A stretch of 64,000 nt of DNA from assembly GCF_001896205.1 (NCBI RefSeq), contig NZ_MPNU01000001.1, positions 673,317-737,316 on the forward strand, in the 5' to 3' direction. Source of the DNA: Edwardsiella piscicida. GTDB taxonomy: Bacteria; Pseudomonadota; Gammaproteobacteria; Enterobacterales; Enterobacteriaceae. Position numbers and translations under genes: made by a program. The notes under the pieces were generated by a model that saw only the letters and a program-made list of their open reading frames with translations, was not told the DNA's origin and ran no database searches. Within the stretch, counting starts at the first letter, position 1. Every line of letters begins with the position of its first letter. Below are positions 1-9,491 of the stretch, one piece after another.

Positions 1-1646
1 TAAGGGCCCGCCTTATCGCCGCGGTTTTCTTCAGCTGCAGAAGGGGCGGGAGGCTGTGCCGGAGGACTAAACCATTTCTCCTGGCTGACCCATATCGCCT
101 CCTTCGGCTGCATGACAAAATGCGGCGACATAATTTGGACGCCAAAGCGGTTAAATACGTCCAAAATGTGGCCGTGCAGCGCGCTTTTTACCTGCGCCGG
201 CGCGGCTCCCGCGACAATCTCTGCCCGTAGCTCATAGCTGACATACCAGTCCTGCAATTCGTTCTGACGGATCGTGGGTTCGAGGTCGTGCTGTATCCCC
301 TCGGTTTGCTGCAGCGCCAGCAGTAGCATGGCGTGAACCTGACGCCAGGGAACATCATAGCCGATGGTGACTCCGGTGCTGATAATGATCCCACCGTGAG
401 CGGCGTGGGTACTGAGATTGACAATCTTACCGCTGGCGACGACGGCGTTGGGGATCGTGACGTCAAAGCCTTCGCGGGTTTTCAGCTTGGTAGCCAGTAT
501 CCCAATATCATCAACAAAGCCGTCATACTCCCCTATGCGCACATAGTCCCCCTGGTGCAGGGCGCGTGAATAGATCAGGACCAGGCCGCTCATGGCATGG
601 CTGACCAGACCCGCCGAGCCCAGCGTGATCATCAGTCCAAAAAAGACGCTGACGCCCTTAAACGCCAGGGTATCGGCGCCGGGGAAGAACGGATAGGCCA
701 TCGACAGGGCGAACATCCAGATGATGACGCTGAGTAGGCGGCGGGTAGCCTTGATAGTATCCGGGTAGAGTCCCGGTAGCTTTAGGCGGCCACTCTCCAC
801 CTGGCGGAACAGCAGGCGCAGGAGGCGCTGGATCAGCAGCGCGACCGCGGCGATCGCGGCGAGACTCAGCAGATCCGGCAGCGCGGCGATCAGATCCTGC
901 AGCAGCTGCGTCGCCGCGGCTAGGCTATAGCGATGCAGCGAGTAGCCCCAGTAGCGCGTGGCGGGAAACAGCTTTAAGGCCCATACCAGCCAAATATAGC
1001 CAGCGATAGCGCACCCCAGCAGCAGGAGTACCGCCGATATGCGGCGCTCAAGGCCGCCAACGTAGCTGCGTAGGCGATAGGGGACCCAGCCGCGATGCTG
1101 CATGATGAGGATATCGAAATGGCTACGGATCCGTTTTTGCACTCGCCGCGCTAGCCACAGCAGGGCGAATAGCAGCGCGGTGCCGCCGGCGAATCGCAGC
1201 GCCGAGAGCGCCAGATAGTGCGTCGAATGCTGCTCTATCAATGCCCCGCGCAGGTTTTCCAGTCGCTGCTGTATACGCTCTGCCGCCTGATCCAACGACA
1301 GGTCGTCGCCAACGTCCAGATCCTGCTGGGCCAGCAGCAGCAGCGGTTTTCCATTGATAGAGAACAGGCGCACCGGCTGACCATAGCGTTGAGTCGGCGT
1401 GATCTGTACCGGCGACTGAAGATCGCCCGGCGCGATATTTTGCAGATCCTGCGCCGCCTGTTTGACCCGCTCCTCCGGCGTCGCTAGACCGAAGTGGGCC
1501 TGCAGCATCACGATCGGCTGCTGCAGGATGGTGACGGTGCGTGCCTGCTCAGCTTCGTCCGGCGCCAGACGCGGCTCGGCGGCGCTCAGGGCGGCGCTCC
1601 ACAGTAGCGACAACAGCGGTAGGATAACGCGCAGAAGACGAACCAT
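1..1646 (-). CDS. MscS-family mechanosensitive channel (runs to window edge)
   Basis: An open minus-strand frame runs from an ATG at 1646 to base 1, about 548 codons; the last visible codon begins TA, so the stop may lie exactly at the edge. The N-terminus looks like a cleavable signal peptide (MVRLLRVILPLLSLLWSAALSA), followed by about 140 hydrophilic residues, presumably periplasmic. At least four hydrophobic segments follow. Around residues 325-360 comes a Gly/Ala-rich pore-helix-like stretch (GLMITLGSAGLVSHAMSG), then the MscS beta-domain pattern with GDYVRIGEYDGFVDDIG and VTIPNAVVASGKIVN. By family knowledge such proteins are inner-membrane tension-gated channels that release solutes on hypo-osmotic shock. 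The length and extra N-terminal domain fit none of the E. coli paralogues I can recall, so no symbol is given. It lies downstream of pssA, separated by a terminator. Confidence 0.85.
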   Translation of the reverse strand, partial: MVRLLRVILPLLSLLWSAALSAAEPRLAPDEAEQARTVTILQQPIVMLQAHFGLATPEERVKQAAQDLQNIAPGDLQSPVQITPTQRYGQPVRLFSINGKPLLLLAQQDLDVGDDLSLDQAAERIQQRLENLRGALIEQHSTHYLALSALRFAGGTALLFALLWLARRVQKRIRSHFDILIMQHRGWVPYRLRSYVGGLERRISAVLLLLGCAIAGYIWLVWALKLFPATRYWGYSLHRYSLAAATQLLQDLIAALPDLLSLAAIAAVALLIQRLLRLLFRQVESGRLKLPGLYPDTIKATRRLLSVIIWMFALSMAYPFFPGADTLAFKGVSVFFGLMITLGSAGLVSHAMSGLVLIYSRALHQGDYVRIGEYDGFVDDIGILATKLKTREGFDVTIPNAVVASGKIVNLSTHAAHGGIIISTGVTIGYDVPWRQVHAMLLLALQQTEGIQHDLEPTIRQNELQDWYVSYELRAEIVAGAAPAQVKSALHGHILDVFNRFGVQIMSPHFVMQPKEAIWVSQEKWFSPPAQPPAPSAAEENRGDKAGP

Positions 1647-1718
1647 CGCATCTATCTCGGTGAGGTTCAGATGCTATTGAGTATAAGCGTAGCCTGTGCA
1701 AAGCGTGTGGCGAGAGAT

Positions 1719-1742
1719 AAAAAGGCCTCCGGAGCGGAGGCC
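1719..1742 (-). terminator. Rho-independent terminator after pssA
   Basis: Read on the minus strand, the arms GGCCTCCG and CGGAGGCC form a perfect hairpin followed by a T-run. It lies just after the pssA stop and before the MscS-type gene, and probably separates their transcription. Confidence 0.8.
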
Positions 1743-1755
1743 ATGCGCGGGGGCG

Positions 1756-3111
1756 TTACAGAATGCGGCTGATCAGGCGATCGACCCGAATGCGCCGCAG
1801 GCGGCGGATCAGCTTGCGCACTTTCAGCGGATATTGCTGAAGAGTTTCCAGATCCTCATAGCTCCGCACGACCTGGGTATGACGGCGGATACACTCCAGC
1901 TCGTGCTGACGCTGATGCTGGATTTCGCCGCGCGGATCGTGGATTAAAATCGCATTCTCCAAATCCAGGCGCCAGGCGCGCGGATTGAGATTGTTGCCGG
2001 TGATCAGCTGCCAGCGATCGTCTACCCACATACCTTTCAGATGATAGGTATTGTCATCGTCGCGCCACAGGCGCACGGTCAATTGCCCGTTATCGAGGTA
2101 GGGCTGGAGCCGACTGATAAAGCGACGCAGGTTGATCTCATACAGATAGGGCAGTGCGCCGATGATCTTGAATGGCTCCTCTTCCGGAATAAAGAAGTCA
2201 TTGGCCTTCTTGTCCCCGACGATGATTTCAACCTGTTTTCCCTGGCGCAGCAGGAAGATGATATCGCGTACCAGCGGAGCTGGCAGGTTGAAATAGGGAG
2301 TACACAGCGTGAGCGTCCTCTCGGTGCTGCAGATAAGGTGGTGAATAGTCTTATTCAGGATATTTTGCTTACCCAGACCGGCCAGCGGCGTCACCGCCAG
2401 CTCTTCGTTCCCCGCCTCTGCCGGCACCTGATAGCCGCTATCGCGCAGCGCATGGCGGAACTGGCGGGTTTCATTACGAATTTCCGGGTTTTTGGGCCGA
2501 TCGCAGCGGTCCAGACGCTGCACCGCGGGGTTGCTCAGCAAGGTGGACTGAACAAATTGGCACATAACCCCGGCCAGGCGCGGATTCTGGATAAAGTGGT
2601 AGCGATCGTAGCGGTACTTGTCATGACGGTGCAGGTAGACATCGTTCAGGCTGGCGCCGCTGTAGATCACCCGATCGTCGATGATAAAACCTTTTAGATG
2701 CAGTACTCCCAGCGCCTCGCGCGTGTTGACCGGCACGCCATAGATCGGCACGATAACATCTGGGTATTCGCTGGCCATCCGGCAGTACCAGTCGGCATTG
2801 GTGTTGCTGGCCTCTGCGCCGATGCGACCGCGCTGTGCCCGGTGCCAATCGACCAGAACGAAAATTTCCAGCTGCGGACGCTGCCGTTTAGCCTGATAGA
2901 GCGCATTTAACACGTCCCGGCCGCCATCGTCATTTTCCAGGTACAGCGCTACCAGGTAGATCCGCTGTGTTGCCTGGCCGATGGCCTCCAGCAGCGCCTG
3001 ACGGAATGCCGCCGGCGAAAACAGCGTCTCTACCTCACCGACCTGTTGCGGGAGTTTGGGCAGTTGAGCAAGGTGTTGTTGATGTTTGGCTCGCTTAAAT
3101 TTGGACAACAT
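1756..3111 (-). CDS. pssA: CDP-diacylglycerol--serine O-phosphatidyltransferase
   Basis: Phosphatidylserine synthase transfers a phosphatidyl group from CDP-diacylglycerol to L-serine, the committed step toward phosphatidylethanolamine; it is peripherally membrane- and ribosome-associated in enterobacteria. The protein is 451 aa, the E. coli length, and near-collinear with it (starts MLSKFKRAKHQQH). Two phospholipase-D-type HKD motifs are visible: HLKGFIIDDRVIYSGASLND in the first half and YHLKGMWVDDRWQL in the second. The frame extends one codon upstream to a GTG at 3112-3114, but the ATG at 3109-3111 gives the conserved N-terminus and is preferred. It follows pat on the same strand, with about 130 bp between them, and is closed by a hairpin terminator. 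Confidence 0.97.
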   Translation of the reverse strand: MLSKFKRAKHQQHLAQLPKLPQQVGEVETLFSPAAFRQALLEAIGQATQRIYLVALYLENDDGGRDVLNALYQAKRQRPQLEIFVLVDWHRAQRGRIGAEASNTNADWYCRMASEYPDVIVPIYGVPVNTREALGVLHLKGFIIDDRVIYSGASLNDVYLHRHDKYRYDRYHFIQNPRLAGVMCQFVQSTLLSNPAVQRLDRCDRPKNPEIRNETRQFRHALRDSGYQVPAEAGNEELAVTPLAGLGKQNILNKTIHHLICSTERTLTLCTPYFNLPAPLVRDIIFLLRQGKQVEIIVGDKKANDFFIPEEEPFKIIGALPYLYEINLRRFISRLQPYLDNGQLTVRLWRDDDNTYHLKGMWVDDRWQLITGNNLNPRAWRLDLENAILIHDPRGEIQHQRQHELECIRRHTQVVRSYEDLETLQQYPLKVRKLIRRLRRIRVDRLISRIL

Positions 3112-3245
3112 CACAGTGCGCTTCTTCTCTTGTCGTAGTGCAGCGCGGGCGGTTGCACACGCTCAGTTTAACCAACGGAATCGGACGATAATAACACTAG
3201 TTTTATCCCGTTGCGTATGTTTTGCCACGATTTGTCGAAATTGTC

Positions 3246-5918
3246 TCAGCATTTTTCGCTGTCTGGCAGCGTGCTGTCCGACAGCGATAGTGAAAGATTG
3301 ACTATCCCGTCCTCCAGCAGAATTTCCACCTGAAAGCCGATTTTACGCGCCAGCGCGATCATGCCGCGGTTGGTGGGCATGGTGATGCCCAGCAGACGCC
3401 GTAGCTGGCGCTGACGCGCATAGCGGATCAGTTTATCCAGCAGGATCGAGCCTAAGCCCAGGCCGTGACGATCGCTGCGCACCAGCACGGCGAACTCTGC
3501 GTCGGTATTATCGGGGTCGATCAGCGCGCGGGTGACGCCGAGGATCTCCTCGCCCTGCGGGGTGGACTGTACCGCGACGAATGCCATCTCTCGCTCGTAG
3601 TCTATCTGGGTCATCTTGGCGAGATCTTCATGGGTAAACTCATTGATCTCACTGAAGTAACGATAGTAGAGATCCTCTTTACTCACGCGCTGGATAAACT
3701 GTTGAAGCAGGGGCTCATCCTCCGGGAGGATCGGGCGCAGCAGCGCGTCGCCGCCGTTTTTTAGCCGGATGGACTCCTTAAGCTGGTGCGGATAGGGACA
3801 GATGGCCAGCCGGGTTGGCGCCGCGTGCCGATCGAGCAGCTGCAGTGAGACATCCAGTAGGGTGAAGGTGCTCCCGCAGGCCAGCAGCGGATGGATCTCC
3901 AGACGCTGGATCGTCGGACAGTCGACGATCAGGTGGGATACCTGCACCAGCACCTGACTGAGCCCGGCGATATCCAGATCGGCCAGCGGCGCACGCCGGC
4001 GGATATGGCCGCGTTTTTGCGCCTGGACTATCAGGTAACGGGCCAGATTCATATTCAGCGGGGGAAGCGCCGCCGCGGCATCCCGCTGGGCATCCCATTC
4101 GGCGCCGCCCTCACCCAGCAAAATCAGCGGGCCGAAGACGGCGTCGTTCTCCACGCAGATACGCAGCTCCTGTGCCCCGATACGGTTGGCCGTGCTCTGT
4201 ACCAGCAGCCCTAAGATCCGCGCCTGGGGGTAGGCCTGACGGGCCCGGTCAAAGATCGCATTGGCGGCCTGTTCGACCTCACGCGCGTTGCGCAGATAGA
4301 GCATGACGCCCTGAACATCCGAGTTATGGGCGATATCGGGGGAGCGCAGCTTCAGGGCGACGGGATAACCGATGCGCTCGGCGATATGCACCGCTTCGGT
4401 ACTGTCGTTGGCTATCCAGCTCGGCAGGGTATCCAGGCCATAGCAGGCCAGAATATCGCGAACCTCATGGGTATCGAGGCGGGTGACGCCGTCGGCCTGC
4501 GCCTGTGCCAGCAGACGATGGGCCAGCGCGGCGTTGGCCGGTAGACTGGCCGGCAGGGCCGGGGTCTCCATCAGCTGCCGCTGGTTGCGTCGGTATTCAA
4601 CCATGTGCATAAAGGCGGTGACCGCCCCTTCGGGGGTGCGATAGGTCGGAATTCCCGCTTCGCTGAAGAGGCGGCGGGCCTCTTGGGAGGTGTTCTCTCC
4701 GCTCCAGTTGGTCATCAGCGTTACATGGCGGGCTCGCGGGTGTGCGCTCAGCGTTTCGATCAGGGCGCGGGCGGTTTCCGTTGCCGGCGCTGTCGCGCTG
4801 GGCGCGTGCTGGATCAGCAACGCATCGTAGCAACGGCTGTCGAGCAGGTGCTGCAGCGTAGCCTGGTAGCGGGCCGGAGTGGCATCATCGCGCAGATCGA
4901 TAGGTCCCTGTAGGTAGGTCTCTGCGGGCAGCACCGTGCACAGCACGCTGTGCAGCGCATCATCGCACGGGGCGGGATGGCCGCCGCGGCGCTGCAGCTC
5001 ATCCAGCGCCATGGCGAGCGGCGCGGCGCCGTTGCCGACGATCAGCAGCCGCTCTCCGCGCAGGGGATGCATATGGCTGAGGGTTTCTACCGCGGAAAAC
5101 AGTTCGTGAGTATTTTGAACCCGCAGCAGCCCGGCGCGCTGAATGGCGGCATCGTAGGCGATATCGAGTCCCGCCGCCTCGCCTAACACGCGTCGCGCCT
5201 GTGGGCTACGCCCGCTTTTAATCACCAGGATCGGCTTGTTGCGCGCCGCGCTGCGCGCGGCCGACAGGAAGCGCCGCGCATCGTGCAGGTGTTCGAGATA
5301 GAGCAGGATCGCGCTGGTTTTAGCATCCCGCGCCAGATAATCCAGCAGATCGTCGACGTCGGTGTCCAGGCTATCCCCTAGCGCCACAAATAGAGAGAAG
5401 CCGATCTCACGCTGGCGTGCCCAGTCGAGAATGGTGTTGGAGACCGCCGCTGACTGAGAGATAAAGGCCAGGCGCCCCGGCAGGATCGGTACCGGGGAAA
5501 AGCTGGCGTTAAGCTTTTGCCAGGGGGCTAGCAGGCCTAGGCTGTTGGGCCCCAGCAGGCGTACGCCGTGGCGTAAGGCGAGGCTGCGCAGCGCGTCGGC
5601 CTGTGAGGCCGGCGCGGCGATGACAATGGCGGCCCGACAGCCTTTCGCGCCCAGTTCGGCGATCAGGGCCGGGGTTCGCTGGGCGTTGGTACACAGGATA
5701 GCCAAATCCGGGACACAGGGTAAGTCGGCGATCGTCGGATAGGCCAGCACGCCGCAGACGGCCTGATAGCGCGGCGTCACCGGCATGATCGGGCCGGGGA
5801 ATCCTCCGTTTAGCAGATTTAACATAACCAGATGGCCGCTGCGGCTCGGCTGATTGGAGGCGCCGATGACGGCGATGGATTTGGGGCGTAACAGGGATTC
5901 GAGACTGCGTTGGCTCAT
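3246..5918 (-). CDS. pat: Protein lysine acetyltransferase Pat (PatZ/YfiQ)
   Basis: This is the GNAT-type protein acetyltransferase that uses acetyl-CoA to modify lysines, classically inactivating acetyl-CoA synthetase. The ATG at 5918 gives 890 aa beginning MSQRSLESLLRPKSIAVIGAS; it is preceded by a strong AGGAGG, whereas an in-frame ATG 20 codons upstream has no comparable site and would add residues lacking in the family. Residues up to about 690 form the NDP-forming acyl-CoA-synthetase-like region (GAS nucleotide loop, FISQSAAVSN, ATP-grasp-like part with VALKLRSPDIAHNSDVQGV). The C-terminal part from about 725 is the GNAT domain, with LGVTRALIDPDNTDAEFAVL and the acetyl-CoA loop RHGLGLGSILLDKLI. 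Pat, tapT and trxC run in the same direction, as in E. coli. Confidence 0.96.
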   Translation of the reverse strand: MSQRSLESLLRPKSIAVIGASNQPSRSGHLVMLNLLNGGFPGPIMPVTPRYQAVCGVLAYPTIADLPCVPDLAILCTNAQRTPALIAELGAKGCRAAIVIAAPASQADALRSLALRHGVRLLGPNSLGLLAPWQKLNASFSPVPILPGRLAFISQSAAVSNTILDWARQREIGFSLFVALGDSLDTDVDDLLDYLARDAKTSAILLYLEHLHDARRFLSAARSAARNKPILVIKSGRSPQARRVLGEAAGLDIAYDAAIQRAGLLRVQNTHELFSAVETLSHMHPLRGERLLIVGNGAAPLAMALDELQRRGGHPAPCDDALHSVLCTVLPAETYLQGPIDLRDDATPARYQATLQHLLDSRCYDALLIQHAPSATAPATETARALIETLSAHPRARHVTLMTNWSGENTSQEARRLFSEAGIPTYRTPEGAVTAFMHMVEYRRNQRQLMETPALPASLPANAALAHRLLAQAQADGVTRLDTHEVRDILACYGLDTLPSWIANDSTEAVHIAERIGYPVALKLRSPDIAHNSDVQGVMLYLRNAREVEQAANAIFDRARQAYPQARILGLLVQSTANRIGAQELRICVENDAVFGPLILLGEGGAEWDAQRDAAAALPPLNMNLARYLIVQAQKRGHIRRRAPLADLDIAGLSQVLVQVSHLIVDCPTIQRLEIHPLLACGSTFTLLDVSLQLLDRHAAPTRLAICPYPHQLKESIRLKNGGDALLRPILPEDEPLLQQFIQRVSKEDLYYRYFSEINEFTHEDLAKMTQIDYEREMAFVAVQSTPQGEEILGVTRALIDPDNTDAEFAVLVRSDRHGLGLGSILLDKLIRYARQRQLRRLLGITMPTNRGMIALARKIGFQVEILLEDGIVNLSLSLSDSTLPDSEKC

Positions 5919-5991
5919 GCCACCCTCCTGTGCGGGTTTGCCCTGCGGCTGATCGCGGCGAAACGCGCGAGATGGCATGATTCTAGAGGCT

Positions 5992-6681
5992 TTATTCCAC
6001 GGCTGCAGCGACGGGCACCTGAGGGTGCGATTTGCCTAGCAAATATTGCTGACGGAAATGGTGAAAGTGCTGAAGCAGTCCCTGCGATGCCTGCCGATCG
6101 TCCGCCAGCGCCAGCAGCGCAGCGGCGACTTCGGCGGTGCAGTACTGCTCTGGGCGATGGGCCTCCCGCAGCAGATAGCCGGGCGCCTGTGCCATATTGA
6201 TGGAGAAGACCGGGAATCTGTCCAGGTAGGGGCTTTTGCGGAACATTTTGCGCGCCTCCGGCCAGGTGCCGTCGAGCATGATAAACAGTGGGCGACGGTC
6301 ATCGCATCGCACCTCGGTGACGACGCGCTCAGGCTCCGCGTAGCTCCCAGGAAAGACCACGTACGGCTGGTAGGCGGGATCGTCGAGCAGCTGCAGAAGC
6401 TGCGGATCCGGCTGCGTTCGAGACCAGCCGTAGGCCAGGGTATCCGGCAGCACATCGGCGATCAGGCGCCCGGTATTGCTGGGCTTCAGCGGCTCGGTAT
6501 CATACATCATCAGGCAAAAGCGGCTATGGGCCGGGTAGCTGGCCAGCGTATCGCACAGGCAGTGGATCTGCGGCAGCAGGCAGCGTTGGCAGCGCTGTAC
6601 GCGGCAGCCGCGGGCGTGAAAGGGACGGGTAGACTGGCTCAGGCGCGCGGCGCGCAGGCGCAGTACGGCATTGGCGGACAT
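5992..6681 (-). CDS. tapT: tRNA-uridine aminocarboxypropyltransferase (DTW family)
   Basis: DTW-domain protein equivalent to E. coli YfiP/TapT, which transfers the 3-amino-3-carboxypropyl group of S-adenosylmethionine to uridine 47 of certain tRNAs to make acp3U. The chosen ATG at 6681 gives 229 aa starting MSANAVLRLRAARLSQSTRPF, matching the family start; the frame runs 13 codons further upstream without support. Visible hallmarks are a cysteine cluster CQRCLLPQIHCLC near residue 35, the segment DTEPLKPSNTGRLIADVLPD, and the signature LDGTWPEARKMF. It lies 73 bp upstream of pat on the same strand, and trxC precedes it, as in E. coli. Family identity is very secure; the tRNA reaction is transferred from E. 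coli. Confidence 0.94.
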   Translation of the reverse strand: MSANAVLRLRAARLSQSTRPFHARGCRVQRCQRCLLPQIHCLCDTLASYPAHSRFCLMMYDTEPLKPSNTGRLIADVLPDTLAYGWSRTQPDPQLLQLLDDPAYQPYVVFPGSYAEPERVVTEVRCDDRRPLFIMLDGTWPEARKMFRKSPYLDRFPVFSINMAQAPGYLLREAHRPEQYCTAEVAAALLALADDRQASQGLLQHFHHFRQQYLLGKSHPQVPVAAAVE

Positions 6682-6779
6682 GGTGTTCTCAGGGGTGAGC
6701 AAAACCGCTATTTTAAACAAGCCTCGTCACCGGGTACAGCGTCAAACGGCCCCGCGCGCATGGGCCGTTGATATTGGGA

Positions 6780-7211
6780 TCAGGCCTGCTTGGCCAACTG
6801 CTCATCCAGCCAGGCTTCAAACGGTGCCTGGGGCATCGCGCCGTTGAGCATATCTACGCGTTGGCCGTTGCGGTATAGCATGATGGTTGGAATGCTGCGA
6901 ATGCGGAAGCGGCTGCTCAGCGCCGGCTGATCCTCGGTATTCACCTTGATGCAGCGTACTTCGCCAGCCCGTGCCGCGGCGACGGCGGCGAAGACGGGGG
7001 CGAATCCTTGACAGGGACCGCACCACGGCGCCCAGAAGTCGATCAGTACCGGCAGGTCATCCTGTAGCAGTTTATCCAGCGTCTCTTCGCTGGCGTTGAC
7101 GATGGCGCCGTCAAACAGGGCATGGCTGCAGCGGCCACACGTTGCCTGCTCGCTGCGGCGATCGTCGGGAATACGGTTGGTGGTATGACAGGCGGGACAG
7201 ACAGTGTTCAT
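6780..7211 (-). CDS. trxC: Thioredoxin 2
   Basis: Cytoplasmic thiol-disulfide reductase of 143 aa with the zinc-binding N-terminal extension that separates TrxC from TrxA: Cys5-x2-Cys8 and Cys25-x2-Cys28. The thioredoxin fold follows with the active site WCGPC at Cys64/Cys67 and the cis-proline region [14 protein letters not shown]. In E. coli trxC is induced by OxyR; no OxyR site was identified here. It opens the minus-strand group trxC-tapT-pat-pssA and is divergent from yfiF across about 200 bp. Confidence 0.96.
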   Translation of the reverse strand: MNTVCPACHTTNRIPDDRRSEQATCGRCSHALFDGAIVNASEETLDKLLQDDLPVLIDFWAPWCGPCQGFAPVFAAVAAARAGEVRCIKVNTEDQPALSSRFRIRSIPTIMLYRNGQRVDMLNGAMPQAPFEAWLDEQLAKQA

Positions 7212-7417
7212 GATTATCCTCAGACATAAAACGGCGAAACTACAGTCGGGACATCCTCTGGCGTTTCAGCTAGGTTAAACATTATTGTGCTGTATGATGG
7301 GGACCACAATCAGATTTACCCAATGACTATAATAGATAGCAGCTTTTATGCTTGGCATATGGCAACGCGTACTCACATCAGGTAATCTTCGCGCCTTGCG
7401 CGTAGGTGGAGAAAGTA

Positions 7418-8599
7418 ATGAGCGACTCTTTGAATGGTAAAAACGGTAAAGTAAAAGTGATGTATGTCCGCGACTCGGACGCTGCCGATGAGCGTCAGTC
7501 GCGTGCGCCCGCGAAGGGTCGTCCGGGTGCGCGTGGCGACCGCAGCCGCAGCGATCGTAATGACCGCGGCGACCGCAGCCGCAGCGATCGTAATGACCGT
7601 GGCGACCGCAGCCGCAGCGATCGTAATGACCGCGGTGACCGCAGCCGCAGCGATCGTAATGACCGCGGCGACCGCAGCCGTAGCGATCGCAGTGACCGCG
7701 GCGATCGCGCAGCCCGTCCGGCGCGCAGTGAGCAGGGCGTCGGTGAGCGTTCACCGTGGCGCACGGTTTCTCTGGGCGATAACGGTGGCGTAGGCGGTGA
7801 AAGCGATCACGGTGGTATCAGCGGCAAAAGCTTTATCGATCCGGAACAACTGCGTCGTCAGCGTGCCGAAGAGACGCGAGTATACGGTGAGAATGCCTGC
7901 CAGGCGCTATTTGCGAGCCGTCCGGAGGCCATCGTTCGCGCCTGGTTCCTGCAGGCCGTAACGCCGCGCTTCCGGGAGGCCCTGCGCTGGATGGCGGCTA
8001 ACCGTAAGGCTTACCATGTGGTGGACGATGCCGAGCTGACCAAGGCATCGGGAACCGATCATCACGGCGGCGTGTGTTTTCTGATTAAAAAGCGTCGCTC
8101 TCTTGATGCGCAGCAGTATCTGGCCAATCAGGCAGAGGATGCGGTGGACTGCGTGCTGGCGTTGGAGAATGTGGCCAACCCCCATAACCTGGGCGGCATT
8201 ATGCGCACCTGTGCGCACTTTGGCATCCGCGGGATCATCGCCCCGGAGAGCGCCGCGCTGGAGTCTGGCGCCGCCGTTCGTACCGCCGAAGGCGGCGCGG
8301 AGCACGTACAGGCGATCGATGCGGAAGATTTTTCCGCGGCGCTGGATACCTTCCGTCGCGCCGGCTATACCATTGTGACGACCTCCAGCCACAAGGGGAC
8401 GACGCAGCTGCACCGTGCGACGCTGCCGGCGAAAATCGTGCTGGTGGTCGGGCATGAAGGCGATGGCCTGTCTGACGGTACGCTGCAGCAGGGCGATCTG
8501 AGCGTCTCTATCGGTGGTACCGGCAGCGTTGAAAGCCTGAATGTGTCGGTTGCTACGGGGATTATGTTGGCCGAATGGTGGCGACAGAATGCGCGTTAA
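7418..8599 (+). CDS. yfiF: TrmH-family (SPOUT) RNA methyltransferase YfiF with repeat-rich N-terminus
   Basis: The start ATG at 7418 follows a GGAG at 7407-7411 and gives 393 aa; a GTG at 7406 is also in frame but less likely. Residues 14-20 (KVKVMYV) and the region from about 130 onward, beginning [20 protein letters not shown], match E. coli YfiF. The SPOUT methyltransferase core shows [22 protein letters not shown], then [12 protein letters not shown] and [19 protein letters not shown] (knot and SAM-binding motifs). Between them, residues 40-94 are five 11-residue units [11 protein letters not shown], a basic, probably disordered tract that makes this protein longer than the roughly 345-aa E. 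coli homologue as I remember it. The family methylates 2'-OH of rRNA or tRNA; I do not know this member's substrate. Confidence 0.93.
   Translation: MSDSLNGKNGKVKVMYVRDSDAADERQSRAPAKGRPGARGDRSRSDRNDRGDRSRSDRNDRGDRSRSDRNDRGDRSRSDRNDRGDRSRSDRSDRGDRAARPARSEQGVGERSPWRTVSLGDNGGVGGESDHGGISGKSFIDPEQLRRQRAEETRVYGENACQALFASRPEAIVRAWFLQAVTPRFREALRWMAANRKAYHVVDDAELTKASGTDHHGGVCFLIKKRRSLDAQQYLANQAEDAVDCVLALENVANPHNLGGIMRTCAHFGIRGIIAPESAALESGAAVRTAEGGAEHVQAIDAEDFSAALDTFRRAGYTIVTTSSHKGTTQLHRATLPAKIVLVVGHEGDGLSDGTLQQGDLSVSIGGTGSVESLNVSVATGIMLAEWWRQNAR
7535..7699 (+). repeat. Five tandem 33-bp repeats inside yfiF
   Basis: Units at 7535-7567, 7568-7600, 7601-7633, 7634-7666 and 7667-7699 are nearly identical. 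Each begins GGCGACCGCAGCCGCAGCGA (or a silent variant) and encodes [11 protein letters not shown]; the last unit has Ser in place of Asn. The unit length is a multiple of three, so copy-number change would keep the frame. The repeat also leaves other frames open, which explains spurious long ORFs on both strands. Confidence 0.97.
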
Positions 8600-8615
8600 T
8601 TGACGTGACCCGCGT

Positions 8616-8644
8616 AAAAAAGGCCGGATATTCCGGCCTTTTTT
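8616..8644. terminator. Bidirectional terminator between yfiF and arcA
   Basis: An A-run, the arms GGCCGGA and TCCGGCC, and a T-run form a symmetric hairpin that can stop both yfiF (plus) and arcA (minus). Confidence 0.9.
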
Positions 8645-8672
8645 ATTGGGTAGCGATAATTCGCCGCGGCGC

Positions 8673-9389
8673 TTACTCTTCCAGATCGCCGCAGAAGCGG
8701 TAGCCTTCGCCGTGGATAGTGGCGATGATCTCCGGCGTGTCTGGCGTGGATTCAAAGTGCTTGCGAATGCGGCGGATCGTGACATCGACCGTACGATCGT
8801 GCGGCTTCAGCTCACGGCCGGTCATCTTCTTCAGCAGCTCGGCGCGTGACTGAATCTTGCCCGGGTTCTCGCAGAAGTGCAGCATGGCGCGGAACTCGCT
8901 GCGCGGCAGCTTGTACTGCTCGCCGTCGGGGCTGACCAGCGAGCGGCTGTTGATGTCCAGCTCCCAACCGTTAAAGCGATAGTGCTCAACGCTTTTACGC
9001 TCCTCGGTTCCGCTGCCCAGGTTCATGGTGCGGGAGAGCAGGTTACGGGCACGGATGGTCAGTTCACGGGGGTTAAACGGTTTGGTGATGTAGTCGTCGG
9101 CGCCGATTTCCAGACCGAGGATTTTGTCCACTTCGTTATCGCGACCGGTCAGGAACATCAGCGCGACATTTGCCTGTTCACGCAGTTCGCGCGCCAGTAA
9201 CAGGCCGTTTTTCCCAGGCAGGTTGATGTCCATGATGACCAGATTGATGTCGAACTCAGACAGAATCTGATGCATCTCGGCACCATCATTGGCTTCATGA
9301 ACGATATAACCTTCCGCTTCGAAAATACTTTTTAACGTATTACGAGTGACGAGTTCGTCCTCGACGATCAGAATGTGCGGGGTCTGCAT
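8673..9389 (-). CDS. arcA: Two-component response regulator ArcA
   Basis: OmpR/PhoB-type regulator of 238 aa that, with the sensor ArcB, represses aerobic respiration genes under reducing conditions. The receiver domain (about 1-120) has the acidic pair Glu10-Asp11, phospho-acceptor Asp54 in [13 protein letters not shown], Thr in MFLTGRD and the conserved Lys in [11 protein letters not shown]. The C-terminal winged helix has [15 protein letters not shown] and the end YRFCGDLEE. Length and sequence match E. coli ArcA almost exactly. The gene faces away from yjtD and has a long upstream region with an FNR-like site. Confidence 0.98.
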   Translation of the reverse strand: MQTPHILIVEDELVTRNTLKSIFEAEGYIVHEANDGAEMHQILSEFDINLVIMDINLPGKNGLLLARELREQANVALMFLTGRDNEVDKILGLEIGADDYITKPFNPRELTIRARNLLSRTMNLGSGTEERKSVEHYRFNGWELDINSRSLVSPDGEQYKLPRSEFRAMLHFCENPGKIQSRAELLKKMTGRELKPHDRTVDVTIRRIRKHFESTPDTPEIIATIHGEGYRFCGDLEE

Positions 9390-9491
9390 GTTTTGCTACC
9401 TAAAATTGCCAACAAATAGAAAAATAGGGGGTGTACAGCAGTCCGGGAACCCAGAACACCAAATTATGGGCGGATTAACCGCGGGGCTCTA

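Noticed and set aside
6745-6770. GC-rich hairpin downstream of trxC as terminator
   Set aside because: The stem is plausible (ACGGCCC/GGGCCGT), but the T-run is only three bases and tapT follows on the same strand, so read-through is as likely.
7275-7764. Long open frames on the minus strand (159 and 89 codons) and a 109-codon plus frame across the yfiF repeat
   Set aside because: They exist because the 33-bp repeat lacks stops in several frames; their products are repetitive Gly/Arg or Ala/Thr tracts and the yfiF frame has clear homology.
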